This document shows positions 36,861 through 46,961 of a stretch of 64,000 nucleotides of DNA, piece after piece. The stretch comes from Streptomyces sp. NBC_01463 (GTDB lineage: Bacteria; Actinomycetota; Actinomycetes; Streptomycetales; Streptomycetaceae), in contig CP109468.1 of the NCBI GenBank assembly GCA_036227345.1, positions 3,720,001 to 3,784,000 of the forward strand, written 5' to 3'. Below the pieces are notes generated by a model. That model was not told the origin of the DNA, ran no database searches, and saw only the letters and a list, made by a program, of their open reading frames with translations. The position numbers were made by a program, and so were the translations under genes. Position 1 is the first letter of the stretch. The number at the start of each line of letters is the position of its first letter.

Positions 36861-37872
36861 GTGACCATCAAGAAGATCATCACTTGGCGCGGCTCCCTCG
36901 TCGCCGCCGCGCTCGCCCTGCTCGTGGAGATCGACCCGGCTGCCTCCGCGCTCACCCTGGAGAGCATCGTCGGCACGGGGGACGCGGACTGACCGAGACG
37001 GTCGCCGATCAGCTCGCCGGCGTCTCGTCGGTCGCCGCCCGCCGTCCGTACGCGGGTGTCAACGGCGGCCTGTTCAAGTCCGAGCCCAAGCACCCCGATC
37101 ACGTCCTGCCGGCCGGTGCCGAAGGCACGACCCTGATGCACATGGGCGTCTCGGTCACGGACGGCGTCCTGCACAGTTCCAGCTGCTGGACGAACGGCGA
37201 CGGCAGCAACGGGGCGGTCATCCAGTACGGCATCCCGTACATCACCAGGCTCCGTACGGACCTGCGGCTGACCGCCGCCGGCACGACCGTACGGATCGAC
37301 GACGTCAACCGGGATCCCGGCCGCAGCCGGGGCTGCGCACCCACCTCACCCGCGACGACCGCCCGGCGGTCGGCCTGGAACTCCACGACATGACACTCGA
37401 CCGGGACATACCCCTGGACGGCTCGGTCGACGTCGTGAGCTCCTTCCACCAGCTGCTCCGCGTCGGCACGGTCCCCGCCGAACTCCCCGACTCGTGCAGC
37501 GGCCGCGAGACCGGGGCCGACGGCACGACCCTGATCTGCACGGACTCCCGCACGGCGCTCGGCACCGATATCAAGGGCCGCCCCGTGCTCATCACCCTCA
37601 CCGGACAGCCGCAGACCGATCCCTCGGTCACCCACGAGGACGGCGACTCCCTCCAGGCCTTCGCCCGGCTGCTCGACTCGCCGGAGCTGGCGCTGGTCGA
37701 CGTCCTCAACCTCGACGGCGGCGGATCCACGACGCTCATGACGGGTACGGAGGTGCAGACACCGCCGACGGACGCGGGCAAGGATCCGGACGGACCGGAG
37801 TACGTCCACCGGCGGGTGGCCGACTCCGTGTACACCGGGGTCGGCGGCTACGGCATGTACGCGAAGCAGTAG
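36861..37872 (+). pseudogene. Broken phosphodiester glycosidase (NAGPA-domain) gene
   Basis: Three pieces in three frames. From GTG 36861: a signal-peptide-like N-terminus (KKIITWRGSLVAAALALLVE) ending at a stop at 36990-36992. In another frame from about 36985 to 37320: TETVADQLAGVSSVAARRPY then AGVNGGLF, the start of the NAGPA domain. In a third frame from about 37327 to the stop at 37872: RTHLTRDDRPAVGLELHDMT and the hallmark VDVLNLDGGGSTTLMTG. The NAGPA domain normally follows about 100 more residues after the signal peptide, so there is probably an internal deletion as well as two frameshifts. It converges on menG with only 6 bases between. Sequencing error could explain one frameshift but hardly all lesions. 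Confidence 0.75.
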
Positions 37873-37878
37873 CCCGCG

Positions 37879-38574
37879 TCAGACCGCCTTGGTGCCGCGG
37901 TGCAGGGCGACGATGCCGCCGGTGAGGTTGCGCCAGGCGACCTGCGACCAGCCGGCCCGCTGGAGCTTCGCAGCGAGGCCGGCCTGGTCGGGCCAGGCGC
38001 GGATCGACTCGGCGAGGTAGACGTACGCGTCGGGGTTGGACGACACCGCGCGCGCGACCGGCGGCAGCGCCCGCATCAGGTACTCGGTGTAGACGGTCCG
38101 GAACGGTGCCAGGACCGGCTGGGAGAACTCGCAGATGACCACCCGGCCGCCCGGCTTCGTCACCCGGTACAGCTCACGCAGCGCCGCGTCCGTGTCCTGG
38201 ACGTTGCGCAGCCCGAAGGAGATGGTGACGGCGTCGAACGTCTCGTCGCGGAACGGCAGCTTCGTGGCGTCGCCCGCGGTGAACGGGAGCCAGGAGTTGC
38301 GCTTCTTGCCCTCGCGCAGCATCCCGATGGAGAAGTCGCACGGCACGACGTACGCGCCGGTCGCGGCGAACGGCAGCGAGGACGTCGCCGTCCCGGCGGC
38401 CAGGTCGAGGACCTTCTCGGCGGGGCGGGCGTGCACCGCCTTGGCGACCTCCTTGCGCCACAGCCGGGCCTGGCCGAGCGAGAGCACGTCGTTGGTGAGG
38501 TCGTAGTTCGCCGCCACGTCGTCGAACATCGAGGCGACTTCGTGCGGCTGCTTGTCCAGGGAGGCTCGGGTCAC
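37879..38574 (-). CDS. menG: Demethylmenaquinone methyltransferase
   Basis: A 231-residue UbiE/MenG SAM-dependent methyltransferase, the last step of menaquinone synthesis. SAM motif I is [17 protein letters not shown]; the UbiE signatures are [20 protein letters not shown] near the N-terminus and [17 protein letters not shown] followed by [14 protein letters not shown] at 38574 (giving [20 protein letters not shown]) matches the usual N-terminus and length of Streptomyces MenG; an ATG 12 bases earlier is possible. It serves the futalosine pathway whose mqnC and mqnA lie nearby. Confidence 0.95.
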   Translation of the reverse strand: MTRASLDKQPHEVASMFDDVAANYDLTNDVLSLGQARLWRKEVAKAVHARPAEKVLDLAAGTATSSLPFAATGAYVVPCDFSIGMLREGKKRNSWLPFTAGDATKLPFRDETFDAVTISFGLRNVQDTDAALRELYRVTKPGGRVVICEFSQPVLAPFRTVYTEYLMRALPPVARAVSSNPDAYVYLAESIRAWPDQAGLAAKLQRAGWSQVAWRNLTGGIVALHRGTKAV

Positions 38575-38724
38575 CCACCCATTCAAGCAGCCCGGCCGGA
38601 CGGCACCGGGGCGGGCCCGCCGTCCCGGGATGCGGGAAGGAGTTCCGATCCGGCTTCAACCTTTCGTGCCTGCCGGCACTCAGTAACAGGCGTGGTGACC
38701 ACGACAGACCGCAGAGGAGGCCGC

Positions 38725-39234
38725 ATGACAGCCGGACGCAGCCCGGACGCCGCCGGCTTCGAGGAATTCGCCCGCGCGAGCCAGCGCCGGCTGTACCGCA
38801 CCGCGTATCTGCTGTGCGGGGACGCCGACGCCGCCCGGGACCTGACCCAGACCACGCTGGCGAAGCTCTTCCAGCACTGGGGCCGGGCGAGCGCCGCAGA
38901 CCATCCGGACGCCTACGCCCGCACGGTGCTGACCCGTACCTACATCGCCGAGCGCCGCCGCCGGCTGCGCGACTTCCGTGCCCACACCCCGATAGCCGCG
39001 CACCCGCCCGCGGTCGGCCCGGAGCTCACGGTGACGCTGCTGACCGCGCTCGCCGAACTGCCGCCCCGCGCCCGGGCGATGGTCGTCCTGCGGTACTGGG
39101 AGGACCTGAGCGTGGAGACGGTCGCGGAGCTGCTGCGGTGCAGCCCGTCCACCGTGAAGAGCCAGTGCTCACGCTCACTCGCCACCCTGCGCACCCTCCT
39201 GGGCGACGCACACCTCTACACCACCCGAAGCTGA
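38725..39234 (+). CDS. ECF sigma factor, SigE-family (TIGR02983-like)
   Basis: A 169-residue extracytoplasmic-function sigma factor. Region 2 is RLYRTAYLLCGDADAARDLT followed by QTTLAKLFQHW; region 4 is ALAELPPRARAMVVLRYWED then LSVETVAELLRCSPSTVKSQ, the helix-turn-helix. Length and the CGD-x-x-x-A-x-D-L-x-Q motif match the actinomycete SigE family. GAGGAGG 5-10 bases before ATG 38725 is a strong ribosome site. The next gene starts 12 bases downstream and encodes a single-pass membrane protein, so a sigma/anti-sigma pair is likely. Divergent from menG. Confidence 0.9.
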   Translation: MTAGRSPDAAGFEEFARASQRRLYRTAYLLCGDADAARDLTQTTLAKLFQHWGRASAADHPDAYARTVLTRTYIAERRRRLRDFRAHTPIAAHPPAVGPELTVTLLTALAELPPRARAMVVLRYWEDLSVETVAELLRCSPSTVKSQCSRSLATLRTLLGDAHLYTTRS

Positions 39235-39245
39235 GGAGACCCGTC

Positions 39246-40145
39246 GTGGACGTTACCGACCGCTCCGGCCACCGGCCGGACCCCGATGCCGAGGCCGTGC
39301 TGATCAGGGCGGCCATGGAACAGGCCGCCGAGGGCGCGCCGCCGCTGCCCGACCTGGTGCCGGTCGCCCTGGTCCAGGGCCGTCGGCGCCGCACCCGCGC
39401 CCGTGCGGCCGTCGGGGCCGGGGTGACGGGTGTGGTGGCACTGGGAGTGTTCGGCGCGGTGCTGGCGACGTGGGTCCCGGAGGGGCGTACGCAGCCGGCA
39501 CAGACCTGGTCCTCCGCCGCCTCGCAGACCACGACCGCCGCCCCGTCGCCGGTCCCGTCCGCCCGGCCCGTACCCGCGCCCGTGCACATCGAGCCGAGCG
39601 ACGGCGAGACGCCGATGGCCGCCCTGCCCGCGGCCGAACGGGCCCGGCAGGAGGCGTTCCAGCAGAAGGTCGCGGTGCTGCTCGACGAACTGCTCCACGA
39701 GCAGCTCGGCACCGTCCGCCCGGTCGACCTGGCGGTCAACCGCTACCAGGGCGGATCGGACGGCAACACCTTCCCGGTCGTCGTCTCGGTGCGCCCCAGG
39801 GGCGGTCCGGGCGCCGTTCCCGCCGATCCGGCGTGCCGCAGCATCCCTTCGAAGGGCCTCGAGTGCCGGATGGTCGTGCTGCCGGGCGGCATCAGGGCCC
39901 GCGCCATCACCGCGGAGGGCAACTGGGACGGCTCGCGGACGATCACCGGCGTCGATCTCAAGCTCGCCTACGGGACCAGCACCGTCCGGCTTTCGGTCGA
40001 CGGTGACGGCTCCTCGATGGTGTCGTCACCGGTCACCGTGGACCAACTCGTCTCCGTCGCGAGCGACTCCAGGTTCCTGGAGCTCGTGAAGTACGCGGAC
40101 GGACATCCGATGGAAGACAAGGAGCACTCCGTACGTGGCGGCTGA
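39246..40145 (+). CDS. Single-pass membrane protein, probable anti-sigma partner
   Basis: A 299-residue protein with a cytoplasmic N-terminus of about 50 residues, one membrane helix near 54-77 (AAVGAGVTGVVALGVFGAVL), and an exported Pro/Ala/Thr-rich linker and C-terminal domain. The extracellular part (FPVVVSVRPRGGPGAV; CRSIPSKGLECRMVVLPGGI with two Cys) has no recognised family. No zinc-binding anti-sigma motif (HxxxCxxC) is present in the N-terminus. Position 12 bases after the sigma factor, with GAGGAG before its GTG, makes it a likely regulator of that sigma factor. Its stop overlaps the DUF3152 gene start. Confidence 0.7.
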   Translation: MDVTDRSGHRPDPDAEAVLIRAAMEQAAEGAPPLPDLVPVALVQGRRRRTRARAAVGAGVTGVVALGVFGAVLATWVPEGRTQPAQTWSSAASQTTTAAPSPVPSARPVPAPVHIEPSDGETPMAALPAAERARQEAFQQKVAVLLDELLHEQLGTVRPVDLAVNRYQGGSDGNTFPVVVSVRPRGGPGAVPADPACRSIPSKGLECRMVVLPGGIRARAITAEGNWDGSRTITGVDLKLAYGTSTVRLSVDGDGSSMVSSPVTVDQLVSVASDSRFLELVKYADGHPMEDKEHSVRGG

Positions 40146-41022
40146 GACAGGACGGCACCCCGCACCGCGGCGAGGCCGGGGAGTCCGGCGGCGCACCCGG
40201 CGGGAGCGGCGGCGCCGCGGCCGGATACGCGTGCTCGCCGCCGTCACCGTCACGGCGGCACTGATCGGGATCGCCGTGGTCGCCGCACCCCGGTGGGCCG
40301 GCGGGGACGACCGGCCGGCCGCGGCGGCCGCGCCGGAACCGTCGGACACGCCACGGACCTCACGGCCGGACAACGCGGCGTCCGCCCCGGCCGCGGAACC
40401 CACGAAGAGCGCCACGCCACCACCCCCTTCCCCCTCCCCCACGGACTCCGCCCGCGACCCCGTCGTCCCCGCGTCCGGCCCCGGCACGTTCGCCGTCGCC
40501 CGCGCGGGCGTCTCCCCGGGCGGCGGGAACGCCTACCGGGTCGAGGTCGAGGACGGTTCCGGCGTCGACCCGGACGAGGCGGCCGGCCGGGTCGCCGGCA
40601 TCCTGGCCGCGCCGCGCGGCTGGGCGCACGGCGGGGCGCACTCCTTCCACCAGGTCGCGGACGCTCGGGCCGGACTGGTGATCCGCATCGCCACCGCGGC
40701 GACCACCGACCGGGTGTGCGGGGCGATGGGCCTCGACACGCACGGAGAGGTCAACTGCCGGGTGGGCGAGGTGGTGATGGTGAACCTGAAGCGCTGGCAG
40801 ACGGGTTCGCCCGAGTTCCACGGGCCGCTCGCCGACTACCGCGCCCTGATCGTCAACCACGAGGTCGGACACTGGCTCGGCCACGGCCACGAGACCTGCC
40901 CCGGCAAGGGACGCCCCGCCCCCGCCATGATGCAGCAGATCTACGGACTCAAGGGCTGCGTCTCCAACGCCTGGCCCTACGCCGCCGACGGCACCTACCT
41001 CGGCGGCCCCACCGTCCCGTGA
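40135..41022 (+). CDS. DUF3152 membrane-anchored metalloprotease-like protein, copy 1
   Basis: A 295-residue protein with a basic N-terminus, one helix near residues 33-52, a Pro/Thr/Ser-rich linker (PTKSATPPPPSPSPTDSARD), and an exported DUF3152 domain from about residue 115. The domain holds NHEVGHWLGHGHETC, a full HExxHxxGxxH metzincin-type zinc motif starting at His242; zinc-protease activity is inferred, not proven for the family. It overlaps the preceding membrane-protein gene by 11 bases, so it belongs to the sigma-factor operon. Its last 220 coding bases are identical to those of the next gene. Confidence 0.85.
   Translation: MAAETGRHPAPRRGRGVRRRTRRERRRRGRIRVLAAVTVTAALIGIAVVAAPRWAGGDDRPAAAAAPEPSDTPRTSRPDNAASAPAAEPTKSATPPPPSPSPTDSARDPVVPASGPGTFAVARAGVSPGGGNAYRVEVEDGSGVDPDEAAGRVAGILAAPRGWAHGGAHSFHQVADARAGLVIRIATAATTDRVCGAMGLDTHGEVNCRVGEVVMVNLKRWQTGSPEFHGPLADYRALIVNHEVGHWLGHGHETCPGKGRPAPAMMQQIYGLKGCVSNAWPYAADGTYLGGPTVP
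40801..41020 (+). repeat. 220-bp identical tract, copy 1
   Basis: These 220 bases are identical, base for base, to 41595-41814. The tract covers the end of the DUF3152 domain including the zinc motif and stops at the first base of the stop codon (TGA here, TAG there). Upstream of the tract the two genes diverge clearly. Confidence 0.92.
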
Positions 41023-41120
41023 TCCATATGTGTGTGGACTGAACCAATCGGCTCCGGCGGCGGTCCTTATAGCGGGGAAACGCCAACCGCAGGGGATGCG
41101 GAGGCCGGGGAGGGGCGCGG

Positions 41121-41816
41121 ATGTCCGCAGGGAGTGTGGGCCGGGGAGTGCGGCGCGAGCGCGGCCGGAACCGGCTGTGGGTGAAGGCCGTCGTGCCGGT
41201 GGTGCTGGTCACGGCGGCGGCCGTGGCGGTCCGGTGGAACGGCGGGCACGAGCCGAGCTCGTCGTCCGCCGCCGCCACCTTCACCGTGGCCCGCGCGGGT
41301 GTCTCGGAGTCCGGCGGCGGTGACGCCTACCGGGTCGAGGTGGAGAAGGGCTCGGGACTGGACCCGGACGCGGCGGCCGCCGAGGTCGCCCGCATCCTGG
41401 CCGCCCCGCGCGGCTGGGCGCACCACGGCGAGCACTCCTTCCGCCAGGTCGCCGAGGGGCCGGCCGGGCTGGTCATCCGGATCGCCACCCCGGAGACCAC
41501 GGACCGCATCTGCGGGAAGGGCGGGCTCGACACGCACGGCGAGGTCAACTGCCGGGTCGGGACCGACGTCATGGTCAACCTCAAGCGCTGGCGGACGGGT
41601 TCGCCCGAGTTCCACGGGCCGCTCGCCGACTACCGCGCCCTGATCGTCAACCACGAGGTCGGACACTGGCTCGGCCACGGCCACGAGACCTGCCCCGGCA
41701 AGGGACGCCCCGCCCCCGCCATGATGCAGCAGATCTACGGACTCAAGGGCTGCGTCTCCAACGCCTGGCCCTACGCCGCCGACGGCACCTACCTCGGCGG
41801 CCCCACCGTCCCGTAG
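41121..41816 (+). CDS. DUF3152 membrane-anchored metalloprotease-like protein, copy 2
   Basis: A 231-residue tandem duplicate of the preceding gene with a much shorter linker: N-terminal basic tail, helix near 22-38 (VKAVVPVVLVTAAAVAVRW), then directly the DUF3152 domain (FTVARAGVSESGGGDAYRVE). It has the same HEVGHWLGHGH zinc motif. The domains are about 75-80% identical before the last 73 residues, which are identical. The ATG lies 98 bases after copy 1. Either two proteins with different reach from the membrane are kept, or the duplication is recent. Confidence 0.85.
   Translation: MSAGSVGRGVRRERGRNRLWVKAVVPVVLVTAAAVAVRWNGGHEPSSSSAAATFTVARAGVSESGGGDAYRVEVEKGSGLDPDAAAAEVARILAAPRGWAHHGEHSFRQVAEGPAGLVIRIATPETTDRICGKGGLDTHGEVNCRVGTDVMVNLKRWRTGSPEFHGPLADYRALIVNHEVGHWLGHGHETCPGKGRPAPAMMQQIYGLKGCVSNAWPYAADGTYLGGPTVP
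41595..41814 (+). repeat. 220-bp identical tract, copy 2
   Basis: Second copy of the tract at 40801-41020. One base upstream of it the sequences differ (CGG against CAG) and divergence then increases, the pattern expected from gene conversion. Confidence 0.92.
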
Positions 41817-41835
41817 ACACTCCCCGGGACGGCCC

Positions 41836-42492
41836 TCAGCGGCCCCGGTACACCAGGCGTCCGCCCGCGACCGTGGCCACGCAGCTCGCCCCGCCCGCCT
41901 CCGCCAGCGCGGCCTCGTCCGGTGCGTCGAAGGCGGCGAGGTCCGCCCGGCCCCCGACGGTGAGGGGTGACGCCATCGCGTCGGCCACCGCACTCACCCC
42001 GGCCAGCGGGTCGAGCCGCGGCCCGTCGCCGGCGGGGCTCCCGGTGCCCGGCGCGGGGCCGAGGACCAGCAGGCCGGATCGGCGCACGGCGGTGAGCAAC
42101 GCGGGCGCGGTGGCGGGCGGAACGGTCACCGCGGTCGTGCCGTGCCGGAGCATCCGGTGCAGCCCGCGCCGGACGCTGCCCGCCCGCCAGGTGTCGTCCG
42201 GTCCGAGGGCGTCGAGCGCCGCACCGGTCAGCGGCTCCGTGCCCAGGGTGTCCGCCTCGCGCGGATCGGGGAAGTACGACTCCTCCAGCAGCCGGACGGC
42301 GTCCCGCTGCACCAGGCCCGGGGTCAGGACGCCCGGCCAGCGCCGGACCCGGGCGGCGGGGTGGGCCGCGGCGAGTCCGGCGTACGGGCCGAAGGCGGCG
42401 ATCACCGCGTCCCGGACGGCCACCGCCCCGCCGGGCACGGGCGCACGACCGCCGCCCGGCAGGAGCAGGGCGGCGGTGTGGATCGTCAGCAA
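41836..42492 (-). CDS. Imidazolonepropionase-like N-terminal-domain protein
   Basis: A 218-residue protein directly behind mqnC. It contains parts of the amidohydrolase composite beta-sandwich (LTIHTAALLLPGGGRAPVPG and RADLAAFDAPDEAALAEAGG ending VATVAGGRLVYRGR) and a short central part with RMLRHGTTAVTV, but no metal-binding HxH motif, so it is probably not an active amidohydrolase. The frame overlaps mqnC's 3' end and runs on upstream; a TTG at 42492 is the first usable start after the mqnC stop at 42504, without a good ribosome site. The conserved neighbourhood suggests a link to menaquinone synthesis, unproven. Confidence 0.6.
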   Translation of the reverse strand: MLTIHTAALLLPGGGRAPVPGGAVAVRDAVIAAFGPYAGLAAAHPAARVRRWPGVLTPGLVQRDAVRLLEESYFPDPREADTLGTEPLTGAALDALGPDDTWRAGSVRRGLHRMLRHGTTAVTVPPATAPALLTAVRRSGLLVLGPAPGTGSPAGDGPRLDPLAGVSAVADAMASPLTVGGRADLAAFDAPDEAALAEAGGASCVATVAGGRLVYRGR

Positions 42493-42503
42493 GGCGACGG
42501 ACC

Positions 42504-43703
42504 CTAGTTGGCGTTGAGGAGCTTGAGCTCGGGGTGGGCCGTGCCGCCCTCGATCGCGGTGGACGAGATGTGCGAGACGACGCGCTCGTCGACCGGGTCG
42601 TTCGCCGGGTCGTCGTGGACGACGAGGTGCTCGTACGTGGTGGCGCGCTGGGCCGGCACCCGGTCCGCCTTGCGGATCAGGTCGATGATCTCCAGCCGGT
42701 TGGAGCGGTGCTTGGCACCGGCGGAGGAGACGACGTTCTCCTCCAGCATGATCGAGCCGAGGTCGTCGGCGCCGTAGTGCAGCGACAGCTGGCCGACCTC
42801 CTTGCCGGTGGTGAGCCAGGAGCCCTGGATGTGGGCGACGTTGTCCAGGAACAGCCGGGCGATGGCGATGATCCGCAGGTACTCGAAGAGCGTGGCCTGC
42901 GTCTGGCCCTTCAGCTTGTTGTTCTCCGGCTGATACGTGTACGGGATGAAGGCGCGGAAGCCCCCGGTGCGGTCCTGCACGTCGCGGATCATGCTCAGGT
43001 GCTCGATGCGCTCGGCGTTGGTCTCGCCGGTGCCCATCAGCATGGTGGAGGTCGACTCGACGCCGAGGCCGTGGGCGATCTCCATGATCTCCAGCCAGCG
43101 CTCGCCGGACTCCTTGAGCGGGGCGATCGCGGTGCGCGGCCGGGCCGGCAGCAGTTCGGCGCCGGCGCCCGCGAAGGAGTCGAGCCCGGCGGCGTGGATG
43201 CGGCTGATGGCCTCCTCGGCGGAGACCTTCGAGATCCGGGCCATGTGCTCGATCTCGGAGGCGCCGAGCGAGTGGATGACCAGCTGCGGGAACGCCTTCT
43301 TGATCGCGGAGAAGTGCTCCTCGTAGTACTCGACGCCGTAGTCCGGGTGGTGCCCGCCCTGGAACATGATCTGCGTGCCGCCGAGCTCGACCGTCTCCGC
43401 GCAGCGGCGCAGGATGTCGTCGAGATCGCGGGACCAGCCCTTGGCGGTGTCCTTCGGCGCGGCGTAGAACGCGCAGAACTTGCACGCCGTCACACACACG
43501 TTGGTGTAGTTGATGTTGCGCTCGATGATGTACGTCGCGATGTGCTCCGTACCGGCGTAGCGGCGCCGGCGCACGGCGTCGGCGGCCGCGCCCAGTGCGT
43601 GCAGGGGCGCCGACCGGTAGAGGTCGAGGGCCTCCGCCGGAGTGATCCGGCCGCCTTCGGCGGCTCGGTCGAGGATGGGCTGGAGGTCGGCCTTCTCGGT
43701 CAC
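42504..43703 (-). CDS. mqnC: Cyclic dehypoxanthinyl futalosine synthase
   Basis: A 399-residue radical-SAM enzyme of the futalosine menaquinone pathway, cyclising dehypoxanthinyl futalosine. The cluster motif is CVTACKFC (Cys70, Cys74, Cys77: C-x3-C-x2-C) in NINYTNVCVTACKFCAFYA. GGTQIMFQGGHHPDYGVEYY and FIPYTYQPENNKLKGQ are typical of MqnC and separate it from MqnE. Length equals the family norm. mqnA lies 2.2 kb upstream on the same strand. Confidence 0.93.
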   Translation of the reverse strand: MTEKADLQPILDRAAEGGRITPAEALDLYRSAPLHALGAAADAVRRRRYAGTEHIATYIIERNINYTNVCVTACKFCAFYAAPKDTAKGWSRDLDDILRRCAETVELGGTQIMFQGGHHPDYGVEYYEEHFSAIKKAFPQLVIHSLGASEIEHMARISKVSAEEAISRIHAAGLDSFAGAGAELLPARPRTAIAPLKESGERWLEIMEIAHGLGVESTSTMLMGTGETNAERIEHLSMIRDVQDRTGGFRAFIPYTYQPENNKLKGQTQATLFEYLRIIAIARLFLDNVAHIQGSWLTTGKEVGQLSLHYGADDLGSIMLEENVVSSAGAKHRSNRLEIIDLIRKADRVPAQRATTYEHLVVHDDPANDPVDERVVSHISSTAIEGGTAHPELKLLNAN

Positions 43704-43775
43704 CGGGCTGTCACCTTTCGGCGGTTTTTCAACGGATCTACGGACCGCTTCAGCGTACGCCAGCGCCGGTACGGG

Positions 43776-45506
43776 TCAGCGGCCGGACCGGGTCAGCGTG
43801 CCGTAGGGAAGTCCGGCGCCCCGCTCGTCGGACCGGAACCGCAGCGTGCCGTCGGCCGCGCGGGTGAAGTGGAGGTCGGCGGGCGTGGTCGTGCACAGCC
43901 CCGCCGTGCCCGGGTGTTCGGGATCGGCGCGCTCCCGGAGCGTCAGCTCCTTCTCCGTGGCGGAGGTGAGGGTGGCGATGCTGTGGCAGCTGACGTCCAC
44001 GCCGAGTCCGGTGACCGTCGTCGTCATACGGGCGACCCCGGCGCCCTTCTTCCCCTTCACGAGCACCGCGGTGAGCGTGCCGTGCGGCGCTCCGGTCGTC
44101 TTCTCGGTGAGCGGCCCCCGCCACGTCCCGACGAAGGCGTCCGGGACCGCGGTGAGCGGGTCCGCCGGCCCGGTCGCGGAGCGCGTCGGCGCGGGGGGCT
44201 CCGCGGCGGACGGGCCGGAGGAGGTGGCGGACGGGGTCGCACCGGTATCGCTGGGACCGGCGTTGTCGGCGCCGCGTCCGCCCGGCATCAGGTCGAAGAG
44301 GAAGGCGCTGCCCACGGTCACCGCGGCGAGCGCACCGGCCACCGCGAGGGCGACGGTGCAGCTGAGTCTGCGCCCCCGGTGCTCGCCGGGCCGCGCGTCC
44401 GCGTTCAGGGTGACGGCGAACCGGGGATCGGGGGTGCGCTGCCCCGGCACCCCGCCGGTCCCGGTGGCGGGGTGGTGCGGCGGCGGGGTCGGCCCGGACG
44501 CCTGGGGCGGTTCGACGGGCGGGCCGAAGACACCGAGCGGGCCGTTCGCCCCGGTCGTCCCGAACGACGCGCTGGTGAACGGCACCGGTCCCGACTGCAC
44601 CGGGGCCTCCTGCGGTTCCAGGTCCAGCAGCGCGACCGCCGAGCGGCTGACCTCGCGCACCAGCGGACCGGGCAGCCAGCCCGCCGCGACCGAGGCCGCC
44701 GCACCGCCGGGCGCCAGCTGCCGGGCGAGCTCCGCCGGGGTGGGCCGGACGGCCGGGTCCTTCGCGAGGCAGGAGGCGATGACGTCGCGCAGTCCACCCT
44801 CCATTTCACCCAGTTCGGGTTCCTCGTGGACCACCTTGTAGAGGAGTACGGCGGAGGAGTCGCCGAGGAAGGGGGCGGCGCCGGTCGCCGCGTAGGCGAG
44901 CACCGCGCCCAGCGAGAAGATGTCGGCCGCGCCCGAGATGTCCAGGCCGCGGATCTGCTCCGGTGCCATGTAGCCGGGCGAGCCGACCGAGACGCCGGTG
45001 GAGGTGAGCGAGGCGGTGGCGTCGATGGCCCGGGCGATGCCGAAGTCGATGAGCCGGGGGCCGTCGAGGGCGAGCAGCACGTTGGACGGCTTCACGTCCC
45101 GGTGGATCAGGCCCTGGCCGTGGACCGCGGCCAGCGCCTCGGCGAGCCCGGCACCCAGCGTGCGTACCGCCTGTTCGGGCAGCGGCCCGTACTCGGTGAC
45201 GGCTTCCGAGAGCGGCGGCCCGGCGACGTAACCGTGGGCCACCCACGGAACGGGGGCGTCCGGGTCCGCGTCCAGGACGGGGGCTGTCCACTGCGCGCCG
45301 ATCCGCCGCGCCGCGTCCACCTCGCGCCGGAAGCGGGCGCGGAACTGCTCGTCGAGCGCGAAGTGCGGGTGGACGACCTTGACCGCGACGGTCCGGCCGC
45401 CCGCGCTGCGCCCCAGATAGACGCGCCCCATGCCGCCGGCGCCGAGCCGGCCGAGCAGCCGGTAGGCACCGATGCTCAGCGGTTCGCCGGCTTCGAGCGG
45501 CTGCAT
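43776..45506 (-). CDS. Membrane Ser/Thr protein kinase
   Basis: A 576-residue Hanks-type kinase. The kinase domain spans about residues 10-270: glycine loop LGAGGMGRVYLG, Lys in VAVKVVHPHF, catalytic loop LIHRDVKPSNVLL, DFG in LIDFGIARAID, activation segment with SVGSPGYMAPEQIRG. A Pro-rich linker leads to a membrane helix near 380-403 (CTVALAVAGALAAVTVGSAF), then a Thr/Ser/Pro-rich stretch and a small exported domain (FVGTWRGPLTEKTTGAPHGT) with two Cys that could sense a ligand. GGGGAG lies 8 bases before ATG 45506. It is not the AfsK orthologue, which is at 59507-61894. Confidence 0.9.
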   Translation of the reverse strand: MQPLEAGEPLSIGAYRLLGRLGAGGMGRVYLGRSAGGRTVAVKVVHPHFALDEQFRARFRREVDAARRIGAQWTAPVLDADPDAPVPWVAHGYVAGPPLSEAVTEYGPLPEQAVRTLGAGLAEALAAVHGQGLIHRDVKPSNVLLALDGPRLIDFGIARAIDATASLTSTGVSVGSPGYMAPEQIRGLDISGAADIFSLGAVLAYAATGAAPFLGDSSAVLLYKVVHEEPELGEMEGGLRDVIASCLAKDPAVRPTPAELARQLAPGGAAASVAAGWLPGPLVREVSRSAVALLDLEPQEAPVQSGPVPFTSASFGTTGANGPLGVFGPPVEPPQASGPTPPPHHPATGTGGVPGQRTPDPRFAVTLNADARPGEHRGRRLSCTVALAVAGALAAVTVGSAFLFDLMPGGRGADNAGPSDTGATPSATSSGPSAAEPPAPTRSATGPADPLTAVPDAFVGTWRGPLTEKTTGAPHGTLTAVLVKGKKGAGVARMTTTVTGLGVDVSCHSIATLTSATEKELTLRERADPEHPGTAGLCTTTPADLHFTRAADGTLRFRSDERGAGLPYGTLTRSGR

Positions 45507-45866
45507 ATACGGACTCCCCTTGTGGACCGGCCGGACCTCCGACCGAAGCCTAGGGGCGAAGGTCATCGGGTCACAGGGGAAACCATCCGCCGATTTCGCC
45601 CCCAAGGGAACGAACGGCGTCATTCACCGCAACAAAAGGCGTGAATGTGCCGTTCCGCGGGGCGATTGCGGAAGGGCCCGGGGAGGCACACCCCCGGGCC
45701 CTTCCGTCAACCGGCCATTCAACGCGAATTCACCCGAATCGATATCCGCACATCCGCCCGAGCCTTCCCCTCGGGGAAGGGCGGGAACGGCGGAACGGAA
45801 AGGCCGGGCATTCCGGCCCGGCCCGCACCGCCGGCATCCGCCGTAGCGGAATGTCCGGCGAAGCCC
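45507..45866. other. Intergenic region behind mqnA
   Basis: About 360 bp with no gene. It holds the mqnA terminator hairpin (45669-45706), a smaller 7-bp hairpin at 45803-45822 closer to mqnA, and a short stem CCTTCCCC/GGGGAAGG near 45764-45780. The 45507-45668 part must contain the kinase promoter; no clear -10/-35 pair was recognised. Confidence 0.6.
45669..45706 (-). terminator. Terminator downstream of mqnA
   Basis: Perfect 15-bp stem built from CGGAAGGGCCCGGGG and its complement with an 8-base loop, about 160 bases beyond the mqnA stop in the direction of transcription. Confidence 0.75.

Positions 45867-46961
<1,095 letters not shown>

Noticed and set aside
40801..41814. Identical 220-bp tract as a mobile element or attachment site
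   Set aside because: It lies wholly inside two homologous coding regions in the same frame and has no flanking repeats or recombinase.
42534..45644. 1036-codon plus-strand open frame
   Set aside because: It is antisense to mqnC and the Ser/Thr kinase; composition is that of a shadow frame.
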